Below are positions 44,759-53,893 of a DNA stretch of 64,000 nucleotides, piece after piece. The notes under the pieces were generated by a model. It saw only the letters and a list, made by a program, of their open reading frames with translations. It had not been told where the DNA came from and made no database searches. The stretch covers positions 1,602,001-1,666,000 of the forward strand of contig CANLUY010000001.1 of assembly GCA_947494435.1 (NCBI GenBank). Direction: 5' to 3'. Both the position numbers and the translations under genes were made by a program. The DNA comes from an uncultured Litoreibacter sp. (GTDB lineage: Bacteria > Pseudomonadota > Alphaproteobacteria > Rhodobacterales > Rhodobacteraceae). Each line of letters opens with the position of its first letter. The first letter of the stretch is position 1.

Positions 44759-45481
44759 ATGAGTGACAAAATGAACCACGGCCCCAGAAACCGCGCGCTC
44801 AAACGGAATTTCTACGGCCGCATCAAAGGCCATAACCTCAAGCCGCATCAACTTGCGTGGTTGGATGAGGATTTGGACGCATTGCGTCCGGGTCTTGTCT
44901 CGTACGAGCATAATCCAGAGCGCAAACTCCTCGATTTGAAGGCGCGTTTTGGCGACAAACCGGTTTGGCTTGAAGTTGGCTTTGGGGCCGGTGAGCATTT
45001 GTATCACATGGCGGCCTTGCATCCAGATGTGGCCTTCATCGGATGTGAGCCCTATCTCAACGGCGTTGCGATGCTTTTGGGAAAACTGCGGCGCGATCCA
45101 AGACCCAACGTTTCGGTTCATGCAGGAGATGTGCGGGATTTATTCGATGTCCTGCCGGACAATTGTCTTCAGAAAGCGTTCCTGCTCTATCCCGATCCGT
45201 GGCCGAAAGCGCGCCATCACCGCCGCCGGTTTGTAACGCCGGAACATCTTGATCCGCTCCATCGCGTTCTTGTGCAAGACTCTGAGTTTCGGGTTGCTAC
45301 CGACATCCCGGACTATGTGCGCCAAACCATGGAAGAAGTACCACGGGCAGGGTTCAATTGGTTGGGCGAGCAACCAGAAGATTGGCGCGACCCATGGTCG
45401 GACTGGCTTTCGACGCGCTATGAGCAAAAAGCACTGCGCGAAGGGCGTGTTCCGCACTACATGACATTTCGCCGGACTTGA
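44759..45481 (+). CDS. trmB: tRNA (guanine-N7-)-methyltransferase
   Basis: A 240-residue Rossmann methyltransferase. The SAM site is EVGFGAGEHLYHMA (about 80-93), and the tRNA-binding/catalytic block is LYPDPWPKARHHRRRFV, with TRYEQKALREGR at the C-terminus. It methylates G46 of tRNA variable loops. The start may be ATG 44759 or ATG 44771; the former is immediately behind the metK terminator and neither has a strong ribosome site. Confidence 0.93.
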   Translation: MSDKMNHGPRNRALKRNFYGRIKGHNLKPHQLAWLDEDLDALRPGLVSYEHNPERKLLDLKARFGDKPVWLEVGFGAGEHLYHMAALHPDVAFIGCEPYLNGVAMLLGKLRRDPRPNVSVHAGDVRDLFDVLPDNCLQKAFLLYPDPWPKARHHRRRFVTPEHLDPLHRVLVQDSEFRVATDIPDYVRQTMEEVPRAGFNWLGEQPEDWRDPWSDWLSTRYEQKALREGRVPHYMTFRRT

Positions 45482-45531
45482 TATCAATGTGCGCGTCCCG
45501 CGCGCGCGACACCGTCAGCCCCCCTCCTGAC

Positions 45532-45555
45532 CTCCCCCCGTCGAACCGGGGGGAG
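45532..45555. repeat. GC-rich intergenic hairpin
   Basis: Perfect nine-base stem CTCCCCCCG / CGGGGGGAG with loop TCGAAC, 50 bases behind trmB. It has no T run. It could be a transcript-end stabiliser or a palindromic repeat unit. The rest of 45482-45711 shows no gene. Confidence 0.55.
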
Positions 45556-45711
45556 AGAGCCCGTAGTAAGCCGACCCAGAAATGCAAGTTTTGCTGGGGG
45601 TGGTGCGCCTGCTCAGGAGATATTTCACACGGAACCCTTTGCATGTGATGGACGCGTCTGATGGCCTAGTCTATCACGTGTCGACGCAACCTTCTGTGAG
45701 AGAGCAAAGAC

Positions 45712-47064
45712 ATGTCCAGCCACGGCGCTCCGATCCCAATGACCTCCACTAAATCTGGTCCTTTGCACGGCGTTGCAAACGTTCCGGGGGATAAATCCAT
45801 TTCGCATCGCTCACTTATCTTGGGCGCTTTGAGCGTGGGGGAGACGCGGGTCAGCGGACTTCTGGAAGGCCAAGACGTGCTGGATACCGGCAAGGCGATG
45901 CGTGCTTTTGGTGCCGATGTGATCAATCATGGCGGTGGAGAGTGGTCCGTTCACGGCGTTGGTGTCGGTGGCTTTGCGGAACCAGCAGGTGTGATCGATT
46001 GTGGCAATTCAGGAACCGGCGTGCGCTTGATCATGGGTGCGATGGCTACGACCCCGATCACAACAACCTTCACGGGGGATGCGTCGTTGAACGGGCGGCC
46101 TATGGGACGGATCACCGATCCTTTGGCGTTGTTTGGCACGCAGGCCTACGGACGCAGCGGCGGACGGTTGCCAATGACCCTTGTGGGATGCGAAGCGCCT
46201 GTGCCCGTGCGCTACACAGTTCCAATGCCATCCGCACAGGTAAAATCCGCCGTTCTGCTTGCGGGGTTGAATGCACCGGGCCAGACGGTGGTGATAGAGG
46301 CCGAGGCGACGCGCGATCATACCGAGCGGATGCTGACGGGGTTCGGCGCCGAGGTTTCTGTTGAACACACGGGCGATGGCCGAGTGATCACTTTGACGGG
46401 TCAGCCTGAATTGGTGCCGCAGACCATTGTCGTCCCGCGCGATCCGTCCTCTGCAGCGTTTCCTGTTTGCGCCGCTCTGATTGTCGAAGGCTCTGATGTG
46501 TTGGTACCGAATATCGGGCTGAACCCAACACGGGCCGGACTCTTTACCACTTTACGAGAGATGGGCGCCGATCTGACCTATGAGAACGAGCGCGAAGAAG
46601 GGGGTGAGCCGGTAGCCGATCTGCGCGCACGCTTTTCGCCTGACATGGTGGGCATCGATGTGCCACCGGAACGCGCAGCCTCCATGATTGATGAGTATCC
46701 GGTTTTGTCCGTCGTCGCCGCCTTCGCGAAAGGCAAGACCTACATGGCAGGCGTCAAAGAGCTCCGCGTGAAGGAAAGCGACAGGATTGACGCCATGGCT
46801 GTTGGATTGCGCGCCAACGGGGTTACGGTTGATGAAACCGAAGACAGCTGGACGGTACATGGTTTGGAAGCAGGCGGCGTGCCGGGCGGCGGGACATGCG
46901 CCACGCATCTTGATCACCGGATCGCCATGTCATTTCTGTGCCTCGGTCTCGCATCACAGACCCCTGTGAAGATTGACGATGGCGGCGCAATTGCAACGTC
47001 TTTCCCAATCTTTGAGACATTGATGTCCGATCTGGGGGCAGACCTGCAACGAGATCCGCAGTGA
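45712..47064 (+). CDS. aroA: 3-phosphoshikimate 1-carboxyvinyltransferase (EPSP synthase), class II type
   Basis: A 450-residue enzyme of the shikimate pathway joining shikimate-3-phosphate and PEP. The four motifs used to define class II EPSP synthases are all present: GDKS (26-29), RDHTE, SAQVK and NPTR. The substrate-loop segment reads CGNSGTG (97-103), so the position that is Ala100 in the glyphosate-insensitive Agrobacterium CP4 enzyme is Gly101 here. KESDRIDAM and the C-terminal DHRIAMSFL are intact. The following gene starts inside its stop codon. Confidence 0.95.
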   Translation: MSSHGAPIPMTSTKSGPLHGVANVPGDKSISHRSLILGALSVGETRVSGLLEGQDVLDTGKAMRAFGADVINHGGGEWSVHGVGVGGFAEPAGVIDCGNSGTGVRLIMGAMATTPITTTFTGDASLNGRPMGRITDPLALFGTQAYGRSGGRLPMTLVGCEAPVPVRYTVPMPSAQVKSAVLLAGLNAPGQTVVIEAEATRDHTERMLTGFGAEVSVEHTGDGRVITLTGQPELVPQTIVVPRDPSSAAFPVCAALIVEGSDVLVPNIGLNPTRAGLFTTLREMGADLTYENEREEGGEPVADLRARFSPDMVGIDVPPERAASMIDEYPVLSVVAAFAKGKTYMAGVKELRVKESDRIDAMAVGLRANGVTVDETEDSWTVHGLEAGGVPGGGTCATHLDHRIAMSFLCLGLASQTPVKIDDGGAIATSFPIFETLMSDLGADLQRDPQ

Positions 47065-47555
47065 GTGAATGGGCGATCGCAAAACGCGTTGCGGTCGTCG
47101 TTGCGGTGCTTTTCGCAGCCCTGAATTATGTCGCTCTCGTCCGGTTAGGTTTTGCGGGCCAAGTGCCTGACCTCAATCCGCTCGGGGCCACACCTGATCA
47201 GATTTTTGCTTTCAAAGACGCTTTAGGGTTCGAGGGACGACAGCTTTACAATCAAGTCTATCGACCCTTGGATTTCGGGTTTGTTTTGGGCCTTCTATTC
47301 CTGCTTTGCCTCGTTGCGAATGCGCTCAGGCCCAAACGCTTCTGGTGGGTGATCGTCGTATTCGCGGCGATCTTCGGCACGGCGGACTTGACGGAGAACC
47401 AATTATTGGCGGAATTGATCAATGATGCGCCGCAAGCTCTACAGCTCGAATTGGCAAGCCAGATCAATCTGGCCACGCGGGTGAAATTTGCGGCGGTTTT
47501 ATTGGCATTTGCGGCAATGATCACCTGCTGGCGGCAGGAGGGAGCAAATCAATGA
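47061..47555 (+). CDS. Hypothetical membrane protein, aroA-linked
   Basis: A 164-residue protein starting at GTG 47061, overlapping the aroA stop. Four hydrophobic segments are seen ([70 protein letters not shown]), with an acidic loop between the third and fourth ([14 protein letters not shown]). No family is recognised. It is coupled to the GFA-family gene by an ATGA overlap. Confidence 0.7.
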   Translation: MSEWAIAKRVAVVVAVLFAALNYVALVRLGFAGQVPDLNPLGATPDQIFAFKDALGFEGRQLYNQVYRPLDFGFVLGLLFLLCLVANALRPKRFWWVIVVFAAIFGTADLTENQLLAELINDAPQALQLELASQINLATRVKFAAVLLAFAAMITCWRQEGANQ

Positions 47556-47956
47556 AGACTTATGGAAGTTGTTTGTGCGGTTCGATTACGTTTGAAGCGG
47601 TTGGTGCGCTCAGGCCGGTGATCGCATGTCATTGTCGGCAATGCCGCAAAACCAGTGGGCATCACGTTGCGGCGACCTCTGTGGCGCGGGACGAGTTGAC
47701 CGTCAACGGATCGCCCGTTTGGTTTGCCTCTTCAGAAACCGCGCGGCGTGGTTTTTGCGGGACCTGCGGGTCGAACCTGTTTTGGGACGGCAGCGGGAAG
47801 AATATCTCGATCTTTGCGGGGTCTATTGATGGGCCGACGGGCGTGAGCTTGAAGGGACATATCTTTTGCGCTGATAAAGGGGACTATTATGATTTGGGCG
47901 ATGATCTGCCCTGTGCCGATCAAGACGACCCCGAGCTTACGACGATGGTGCGATGA
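47552..47956 (+). CDS. GFA-family zinc protein (glutathione-dependent formaldehyde-activating enzyme-like)
   Basis: A 134-residue protein with the Mss4-like fold. Zinc ligands are in [21 protein letters not shown] and [12 protein letters not shown]. Despite the family name, most members have no proven formaldehyde role and the ligand is unknown. It overlaps both neighbours by four bases, within the aroA-cmk operon. Confidence 0.88.
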   Translation: MKTYGSCLCGSITFEAVGALRPVIACHCRQCRKTSGHHVAATSVARDELTVNGSPVWFASSETARRGFCGTCGSNLFWDGSGKNISIFAGSIDGPTGVSLKGHIFCADKGDYYDLGDDLPCADQDDPELTTMVR

Positions 47957-48564
47957 TGTTCACAGTTGCGATTGATGGACCCGCGGCGGCTGGCAAGGGC
48001 ACGATCTCTAAGCGGGTCGCGGCATTCTTCGGGTTTGCCCATCTTGATACCGGCTTGATCTACCGCGCCACGGGTGCGCGGGTTCTTGCGGGGGAAGAGG
48101 CGCTGGAAGCGGCGCGGAGTTTGCGGGTCGAAGACTTGCAGCGAGATGATCTGCGCACGACCGAGGTTGCGCAGGCGGCGTCGAAGGTGGCGGTGATGCC
48201 TGAGGTGCGGGCCGCGTTGGTTGATTTTCAGAAAGACTTCGCCCGGCGTGAGGGCGGTGCGGTCCTTGATGGACGCGATATCGGGACGGTTATTTGCCCT
48301 GATGCCGAGGTCAAATTATTCGTGACGGCCAGTGATGAAATCCGCGCGGAGCGGCGCTTTTTGGAATTGTCCGGGAAGGGTCAGGATGTGACCCGTGAGG
48401 GCGTTTTGGAGGACCTTCGGATCAGAGATCAACGGGACCGGGAGAGAGAAGCGGCGCCGTTGGCGGCAGCGGCGGATGCGGTGCTGATTGATACATCTGA
48501 GATGGATATTGAAGAGGCCGTGGCGGTGGCGATTTCGGCGGTTGAAGCCGTTTTGAAACGATAA
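47953..48564 (+). CDS. cmk: Cytidylate kinase
   Basis: A 203-residue P-loop kinase ([17 protein letters not shown] at the N-terminus) with the [18 protein letters not shown] and [11 protein letters not shown]-like lid region. It converts CMP/dCMP to the diphosphates. In most alphaproteobacteria cmk is followed by rpsA and ihfB. Here a hairpin repeat and three unrelated genes follow before ihfB. Confidence 0.95.
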   Translation: MMFTVAIDGPAAAGKGTISKRVAAFFGFAHLDTGLIYRATGARVLAGEEALEAARSLRVEDLQRDDLRTTEVAQAASKVAVMPEVRAALVDFQKDFARREGGAVLDGRDIGTVICPDAEVKLFVTASDEIRAERRFLELSGKGQDVTREGVLEDLRIRDQRDREREAAPLAAAADAVLIDTSEMDIEEAVAVAISAVEAVLKR

Positions 48565-48570
48565 TCGGAA

Positions 48571-48618
48571 GATCCCCCGCATGCGGGGAAAATCGCAAAG
48601 CATTGATATTAAACAATA
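48571..48618 (+). repeat. Hairpin repeat with AT-rich tail, copy B
   Basis: GATCCCCCGCATGCGGGG followed by an AT-rich tail with ATTGATAT 31 bases from the start, six bases behind the cmk stop. The first 21 bases differ from copy A (35552-35572) at one position only, and the tail keeps the same spacing. Confidence 0.6.
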
Positions 48619-48668
48619 AAGATATTTCTTAATCCGTTTTTAACCTGCACTGCCGAAGGAGCTCAAAC

Positions 48669-49172
48669 ATGACGCGGATCGAGACGGACAGGTTGATCAT
48701 TCGGCCGCCGACGCTGGCGGATGCGGAGCAGCTTCATGATATTTTCAGCCATGCAGATGCCATGCAATATTGGAGCACGCTGCCGCATACGGACCTGTCC
48801 CAAACGATCGCCTATATCGAGGGGGTGATCGCGCTTCCCTCTGAACAAGGGGAAGATTTTGTGGTGGAGCACAATGGTATCGTGATCGGGAAAGCAGGGT
48901 TTTGGCGGTTTCCTGAGATCGGATACATCTTTCATCCTGATAGCTGGGGCAAAGGCATCGCGAGCGAAGCTGTGGGCGCGCTGCTTGAGCATGGTTTTGG
49001 TCAGTGCAAGCTGACGAAAGTGATCGCTGATGTGGACCCGCGTAATGCCGGATCAATCCGGATGTTGGAAAAGCTGGGCTTTCACGAGACGCATCGCAAG
49101 ACGGAGACGATCAAGATCGGGGATCAGTGGTTCGACAGTATCTATTTTGCAAAGACCGCGCCCAAGACGTGA
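48669..49172 (+). CDS. GNAT-family N-acetyltransferase (RimJ/RimL type)
   Basis: A 167-residue protein with the RimJ-like start TRIETDRLIIRPPTLADAEQL and the acetyl-CoA loop WGKGIASEAVGALLEHGF, then DPRNAGSIRMLEKLGF. GAAGGAG lies six bases upstream of the ATG. The substrate, a protein N-terminus or small amine, cannot be read from the sequence. It sits where rpsA usually lies. Confidence 0.9.
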   Translation: MTRIETDRLIIRPPTLADAEQLHDIFSHADAMQYWSTLPHTDLSQTIAYIEGVIALPSEQGEDFVVEHNGIVIGKAGFWRFPEIGYIFHPDSWGKGIASEAVGALLEHGFGQCKLTKVIADVDPRNAGSIRMLEKLGFHETHRKTETIKIGDQWFDSIYFAKTAPKT

Positions 49173-49185
49173 ACGCCGCACGCGC

Positions 49186-49836
49186 TTAGAGCTTCAGCAA
49201 CCCGATCAGATCGGCCATATCATCAAACAAGACATCCGAGACAGGTGCCAATTTCTCCCGCGCTGTGTCGCGGTGAAAGCCGAAAACGCGCGCGCCAGAG
49301 GCTTGACCTGCGCGTGCGCCGGTCGCGCTGTCTTCGATCACTGCGCAGCGTGACGGCTCCGCGCCGACCAATCCCATCGCCTTCAGATACACATCTGGCG
49401 CGCGTTTGGGCGCGTCGCAATCCTGTCCCGACAACAGCCAGCCGTCCGGAAACCGGTCCAGCAGTCCCGTGCGGCCCAGTGTAATCTCCATTTTGCGCAC
49501 ACGTCCGTTAGAGCCCACGGCATAGGGCACGCCTGCGGCATCAAGTGCGTCCAAAACCTCGACAATTCCGGGGATAACCTCGACGGAGGTGGCAAGGCGC
49601 GCATAGGCTTTGGGATAGAACTCCTCCACCCAATCGGGGCCCAACGTAGCGCCTGCGTCTTTTGCTTTTTGCGCGACACCTTCCATTGTGCCACCGACAA
49701 ACCGGTCCATCACCTCTTCAACACTGAGGTCAAGACCATGGGCGGCGAGGTCGTCGCGCAGCACCTCATTGAGCAACAGCTCGCTATCGACGATGACGCC
49801 ATCACAATCAAAAATGACCATCTCAAGGTTTTCCAT
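49186..49836 (-). CDS. HAD-superfamily phosphatase (phosphoglycolate phosphatase-like subfamily)
   Basis: The ATG complementary to 49834-49836 has GGAGG seven bases upstream and gives 216 residues beginning MENLEMVIFDCDGVIVDSE. HAD motif I is DCDGV with both Asp residues; motif II Ser is in VGSNGR; motif III/IV is CAVIEDSATG. The helical cap follows motif I. Substrates of this group include sugar phosphates and phosphoglycolate; none can be assigned. Convergent with the GNAT gene. Confidence 0.88.
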   Translation of the reverse strand: MENLEMVIFDCDGVIVDSELLLNEVLRDDLAAHGLDLSVEEVMDRFVGGTMEGVAQKAKDAGATLGPDWVEEFYPKAYARLATSVEVIPGIVEVLDALDAAGVPYAVGSNGRVRKMEITLGRTGLLDRFPDGWLLSGQDCDAPKRAPDVYLKAMGLVGAEPSRCAVIEDSATGARAGQASGARVFGFHRDTAREKLAPVSDVLFDDMADLIGLLKL

Positions 49837-49942
49837 GAAACCTCCATGCGTTGGGCGTTTCGCCACAGGACAGGTGAACAGGTTGATGCGCTCTAGCACC
49901 GTTCCCTTTCCGCTGACACCTGAATTGCCGCCCTCGCGCAGT

Positions 49943-51298
49943 TTAGCCTTTGTAAAGTTCGCTTTCCGCGCCGAGATAGCCGTTCCACGCGAACCAATAG
50001 GCAATGTGGCCTGCGACGCGCGGCAATTGGGTGTTGCCAGAGATCAGGGCGTCTTCTGTGACGCGCCAGGCTTTGCCATCGTTTGAGACCAAGCCGCTGC
50101 CTTTTTGTTTGAAGCTAAGGCCGCCGCGTTCATAGGCGCGGACGGTGCGGGATTTATCGTCACCAATCAGCACCAAAGGCGTGTTGAGCATTCCATCATT
50201 GATGACTTTCTTACGCTTGAAGGACTTCAGCGGCCAAGCTTTTGCGCCGCCGAATTTTCGGATGCCGAAGACGTAGTCTTTTTGTTTGTGACGGCGCTGA
50301 TCGACATTGGTGGGGAACATCAACTCGTTTGAACCGAAATATTCGGCATAGACCACGCCGGAGCCATAGTCGCGGCGGTGGCCTGTGTCTAAGGACAGGA
50401 TTTTGGTCTTGGGGTTCTGCGCTTTCCACGCGTCCCATGTGGTGATGACCACGGGGCGCTGTTTCAGCTCGATCTTGCGGCTGGCGAGTTTGCCGACGAC
50501 GGGTTCGCCCGTGAACTGGTTCCACAAGCTATTGGTCTGGCGGTCAAACATCAGTTTGTTGGAGCGATACAGGAAGCCGCTTGAGCCAAAGACCAGCGGA
50601 CGGTTGCGGCCCTTCACTTTGGTCTCAAACAGGATGCCTGATCCGCAAAGGGTGCAATAGGCGAGCGCCACGTTCACGCCGCCGATCTTCTCGTTAAACA
50701 TCTCGTGCCACCCCATGATGCGCAGCGGATAGGCACGGGTGTCGCCATTGATCGAGACGCCAAAGATCAGATCGTCGCCGCGCATATAGATGGCTTTTGC
50801 GGGCGTGGTCATCTTCGGATTATCAAGGCTCGGGATGCCGTCCTTGCGCACGCCGCCCCATGTGATTTCCTCCAGCCGGATGCGCATTTTATCGGGATCA
50901 AGATATTTGCGTTGGAGGAAATCCGCGAAGTTTGGATCGATCCGCGTCATGACCTCCCGCTTGAAGTCAATGAAGCTTGGGTGTGGTTTTACCTGTGGGT
51001 TGGCCTCCTGCCAGAGCATCCACTTGAACCAATTGTTTCCGGCGTTCGCGCCGGTGATCTGGCGCAGGGTTTTGACGATCTCTGCCTCGGAGCCGTTGGT
51101 GAAGCGCATCGCCTGAATAAGACCTGCGGCCATGTCCGGGTTCTTGCGCGCCGTCACTTGGTTGAGTGCAGGCCGGAACAATGCGGGGTCGCCTGACAGG
51201 ATGTCGAACATCATCGCGCGGTAATCAGGCGCTTGGGCAAAGGCGGGCGCGGCGAGGGTGGCGGCAAGGCTTGTGGTGAAGGTCCGGCGAGAAATCAT
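49943..51298 (-). CDS. Tat-exported DUF3179-family protein
   Basis: The ATG complementary to 51296-51298 is best placed behind AGGA (seven bases) and gives 451 residues. A twin-arginine signal ISRRTFTTSLAATLAAPAFA is followed by the DUF3179 region (about 150-400), with NVALAYCTLCGSGILFE, FGSSGFLYRSNKLMFDRQT and SLWNQFTGEPVVG. The Cys-x2-Cys in YCTLCG may bind metal or be redox active. The function of the family is unknown. Confidence 0.88.
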   Translation of the reverse strand: MISRRTFTTSLAATLAAPAFAQAPDYRAMMFDILSGDPALFRPALNQVTARKNPDMAAGLIQAMRFTNGSEAEIVKTLRQITGANAGNNWFKWMLWQEANPQVKPHPSFIDFKREVMTRIDPNFADFLQRKYLDPDKMRIRLEEITWGGVRKDGIPSLDNPKMTTPAKAIYMRGDDLIFGVSINGDTRAYPLRIMGWHEMFNEKIGGVNVALAYCTLCGSGILFETKVKGRNRPLVFGSSGFLYRSNKLMFDRQTNSLWNQFTGEPVVGKLASRKIELKQRPVVITTWDAWKAQNPKTKILSLDTGHRRDYGSGVVYAEYFGSNELMFPTNVDQRRHKQKDYVFGIRKFGGAKAWPLKSFKRKKVINDGMLNTPLVLIGDDKSRTVRAYERGGLSFKQKGSGLVSNDGKAWRVTEDALISGNTQLPRVAGHIAYWFAWNGYLGAESELYKG

Positions 51299-51631
51299 GA
51301 GCATGTCCTATTTGATCCTGCGGCAGTGTTACGCAGGACGCGGGCAAATGCTGTTAAACTCTTGGTGAGGCTGCGGTGAGGGGCAGATTGTGTGCCGCTT
51401 GTGAGGGCGCGAATCGGGATTGGCGCGTTTGGTTGCAAACTACCAAATGGTAGGATTCTGGGGCCGGATGGCCAGAAATTGAACAAGTCAACTGCCCAAA
51501 TCGCTAATTTTGCGCAAGGATTGGCTGACTGGACCGCACCTAATCCCTTTCCACATCACGTTTATTTGGCCTATAGTCTCGGGACATAAGGGGTATTCCC
51601 CGCTGCTGCTTTTATCCTGGGGAGGATTTTG
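51299..51631. other. Intergenic region between divergent DUF3179 and ihfB genes
   Basis: 333 bases without a gene. It contains a small inverted repeat CTACCA-AA-TGGTAG (51440-51453) and, closer to ihfB, AT-rich stretches that could hold promoters. No rpsA remnant is apparent. Confidence 0.5.
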
Positions 51632-51919
51632 ATGATACGTTCCGAGCTGATCCAGAAGATCGCCGACGAGAACCCGCACCTGTATCAGCGTGATGTTGAA
51701 CGTATTGTGAATACAGTCTTCGAAGAAGTCATCGACGCTGTTGCCGACGGTAACAGAGTAGAGCTGCGCGGATTTGGCGCGTTTTCTGTGAAGAAAAGAG
51801 ACCCTCGCGTGGGCCGGAACCCTCGCACTGGGGAAGCAGTTCATGTAGAAGCAAAGCACGTGCCCTTCTTCAAAACCGGCAAGCTGTTGCGGGACCGGTT
51901 GAACGGAAAAGAAAGCTAA
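51632..51919 (+). CDS. ihfB: Integration host factor, beta subunit
   Basis: A 95-residue HU/IHF-fold protein from ATG 51632 (a TTG three bases earlier is also possible), with GGGGAGGA upstream. The motif [20 protein letters not shown] holds the DNA-bending arm with its conserved Pro. The beta-type start [14 protein letters not shown] separates it from IhfA and HU. It bends DNA at promoters, origins and recombination sites. Confidence 0.95.
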   Translation: MIRSELIQKIADENPHLYQRDVERIVNTVFEEVIDAVADGNRVELRGFGAFSVKKRDPRVGRNPRTGEAVHVEAKHVPFFKTGKLLRDRLNGKES

Positions 51920-51925
51920 ACGCCC

Positions 51926-52276
51926 ATGCGGTATCTGCGTTACTTGTTCCTTCTGGCAGTTGGATTCTGCCTGCTGATTGTCGCTCTCGCCAATCGTGGA
52001 TCAGTGCCGCTGCAAGTTATCCCTGATGAGATGGCGGCCTATGTCGGTCAGCCGTTTAGCCTGAACCTGCCGCTTTTCGTGATCATTTTCGGCGCTATTG
52101 GCGTAGGTCTGTTGATTGGGTTTATCTGGGAATGGTTCCGCGAACATAAGCACCGGGTGGATGCACGGACGCAGAAGCGCGAGAAGGAACAGCTCGCGCG
52201 GCAGGTGCGCGGGTTGAAGAAGCAGAAAGCCGAAGGCAAAGACGACGTGCTGGCGCTTTTGGAAGACGCGTCGTAA
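51926..52276 (+). CDS. lapA: LapA-domain membrane protein
   Basis: A 116-residue inner-membrane protein with two helices (about 4-22 and 48-70) and a basic coiled-coil cytoplasmic tail ([20 protein letters not shown]). LapA proteins help regulate LPS synthesis in enterobacteria with LapB. In Rhodobacterales the gene regularly sits between ihfB and trpF as here. Spacing to ihfB is six bases. Confidence 0.85.
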   Translation: MRYLRYLFLLAVGFCLLIVALANRGSVPLQVIPDEMAAYVGQPFSLNLPLFVIIFGAIGVGLLIGFIWEWFREHKHRVDARTQKREKEQLARQVRGLKKQKAEGKDDVLALLEDAS

Positions 52277-52286
52277 GTCTGATCCC

Positions 52287-52931
52287 ATGTCTGATATTCG
52301 GGTAAAAATCTGCGGTCTCGGGACCGCTGGTGATGTCGCCGCCTGTGCGCAGGCGGGTGCAGCGTATGTGGGGTTTGTGTTCTTCCCGAAATCGCCGCGT
52401 CATCTGTCCTTTGAAGCGGCGCAGCGTTTGGCGGTTGAGGTGCCTGTGGGCATCGCCAAAGTGGCGCTGACGGTGAATGCCGATGATGCGATGCTCGATC
52501 AGATGATCGAGACGGTGCCGCTTGATATGTTGCAATTGCATGGCGGTGAAAGTGCAGAGCGGGTGGCGCAGGTGCGTGATCGCTACGGGCTGCCGGTGAT
52601 GAAAGCAGTTGGTGTCGCCGATGAGGGCGATCTGGACGCGGTGCAGGACTATGCGCAGGCGGCAGATCAATTGCTGATTGATGCCAAGCCGCCCAAAGGC
52701 GCGGATTTGCCGGGTGGTAATGGTCTGAGCTTTGACTGGCGGCTGATGGCGGGGCGGCGGTGGTCCGTGCCGTGGATGCTGGCGGGTGGGTTGACCCCTG
52801 ACACGGTTGCGGAAGCAGTGCGGCTAACCGGTGCGCGCCAGCTTGATGTGTCATCAGGTGTGGAGGCGGCACCCGGCGTCAAAGACGCGCGTCTGATTGC
52901 GGATTTTTGCGACGCGGCGCGCGCAGTTTAA
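52287..52931 (+). CDS. trpF: Phosphoribosylanthranilate isomerase
   Basis: A 214-residue TIM-barrel enzyme of tryptophan synthesis. Catalytic Cys is in VKICGLGT near the N-terminus, the general acid Asp in LLIDAK, and the phosphate-binding blocks are [11 protein letters not shown] and [15 protein letters not shown]. It follows lapA by 10 bases. TrpB is close downstream but separated by the VPLPA-CTERM gene. Confidence 0.95.
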   Translation: MSDIRVKICGLGTAGDVAACAQAGAAYVGFVFFPKSPRHLSFEAAQRLAVEVPVGIAKVALTVNADDAMLDQMIETVPLDMLQLHGGESAERVAQVRDRYGLPVMKAVGVADEGDLDAVQDYAQAADQLLIDAKPPKGADLPGGNGLSFDWRLMAGRRWSVPWMLAGGLTPDTVAEAVRLTGARQLDVSSGVEAAPGVKDARLIADFCDAARAV

Positions 52932-53088
52932 GCCCAAAATATGCACTGCCGTAGGGTCAGCGCGGATGGCCTAAAACGACCGATGATTTGCCACATATTT
53001 GTCTAAATGTGATTCTACCTTTCAGAGCATCAAGATTTTAGGCGTCACTCTGCGTGGCGTTTACCCTGTAGAATGTAGGACCGCTGCT

Positions 53089-53808
53089 TTGAAACACGTA
53101 TTTACCGCACTTGGCGTTGCCGTCTCCTTCGCACTTCCCGCGCAGGCCGTGACGATTGCCGCTTACGAGATCCCAACAAACGCCTCCTTTATTGTCGCTT
53201 CCGAAGAAGCCGACGGTGTGGACGCGAATGTGCTGAGCCGCGCAGGTGGTTTGGTCTCGACCGGTGTGGGCACATTCCGTTCCAAAAGCTGGACACTTTA
53301 CGGTGACGCGAATGCGGCGCGTGCGAGCTACAACTCGATCACATGGGGCTTCAACTCCACCACGGCTTACGATCTGACAACGCTCGACATCCGCTATGAC
53401 GGGTCGAACAAAGGTCCAAAGTCTATCGTCATCGACGCGATCGTGAATGGCGGCGCGCCTGTCTATGACATCTATTCGGATCACAACATCGACACGGCTG
53501 GTGAGACAAATCTGGGCATTGACCTGAGCATGTTCACCAACGTGACTTCCATCCAGTTCATCTTGAGCGGCTGGGGTGCCACGAAAGAAAAAGGCACGTT
53601 CGAGCTGCGCAACATGGCGGACGGCCCCGCTTTGCGCATCAACGGCGCATCCGGCCCTGTCGCTTTGTCAGGCAACTTGAATGAGCGGGCTGTGAACCGG
53701 AATGGCGAATTTGGCGACAATCTTTTGCCTGCCGTGCCGCTTCCTGCCGGTTTGCCACTGCTGCTTGCAGGTCTCGGCGGTTTGGCTGTGCTACGTCGCC
53801 GCAAGTAA
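53089..53808 (+). CDS. Secreted protein with VPLPA-CTERM sorting tail
   Basis: TTG at 53089, with TAGGA eight bases upstream, is chosen because the product then starts with a clean signal peptide (KHVFTALGVAVSFALPAQA). The open frame begins 90 bases earlier without such a site. The 239-residue protein has a beta-rich middle (NTTSITWGFNS-like strands) and the C-terminal signal VPLPAGLPLLLAGLGGLAVL then RRRK. This is the textbook VPLPA-CTERM form for exosortase processing. It is inserted between trpF and trpB, an unusual position. A terminator follows. Confidence 0.82.
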   Translation: MKHVFTALGVAVSFALPAQAVTIAAYEIPTNASFIVASEEADGVDANVLSRAGGLVSTGVGTFRSKSWTLYGDANAARASYNSITWGFNSTTAYDLTTLDIRYDGSNKGPKSIVIDAIVNGGAPVYDIYSDHNIDTAGETNLGIDLSMFTNVTSIQFILSGWGATKEKGTFELRNMADGPALRINGASGPVALSGNLNERAVNRNGEFGDNLLPAVPLPAGLPLLLAGLGGLAVLRRRK

Positions 53809-53829
53809 GCAAACAAACAGAATTCAAAG

Positions 53830-53860
53830 ACGGGTCGGGCTTGCGCTCGGCCCGTTTTTT
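53830..53860 (+). terminator. Rho-independent terminator of the VPLPA-CTERM gene
   Basis: ACGGGTCGGGC / GCTCGGCCCGT stem with G-U pairs, TTGC loop and six T. It separates trpB from upstream transcription. Confidence 0.85.
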
Positions 53861-53893
53861 ATGAACATGGGGCTTCGGATTTAGGAGAGACCC

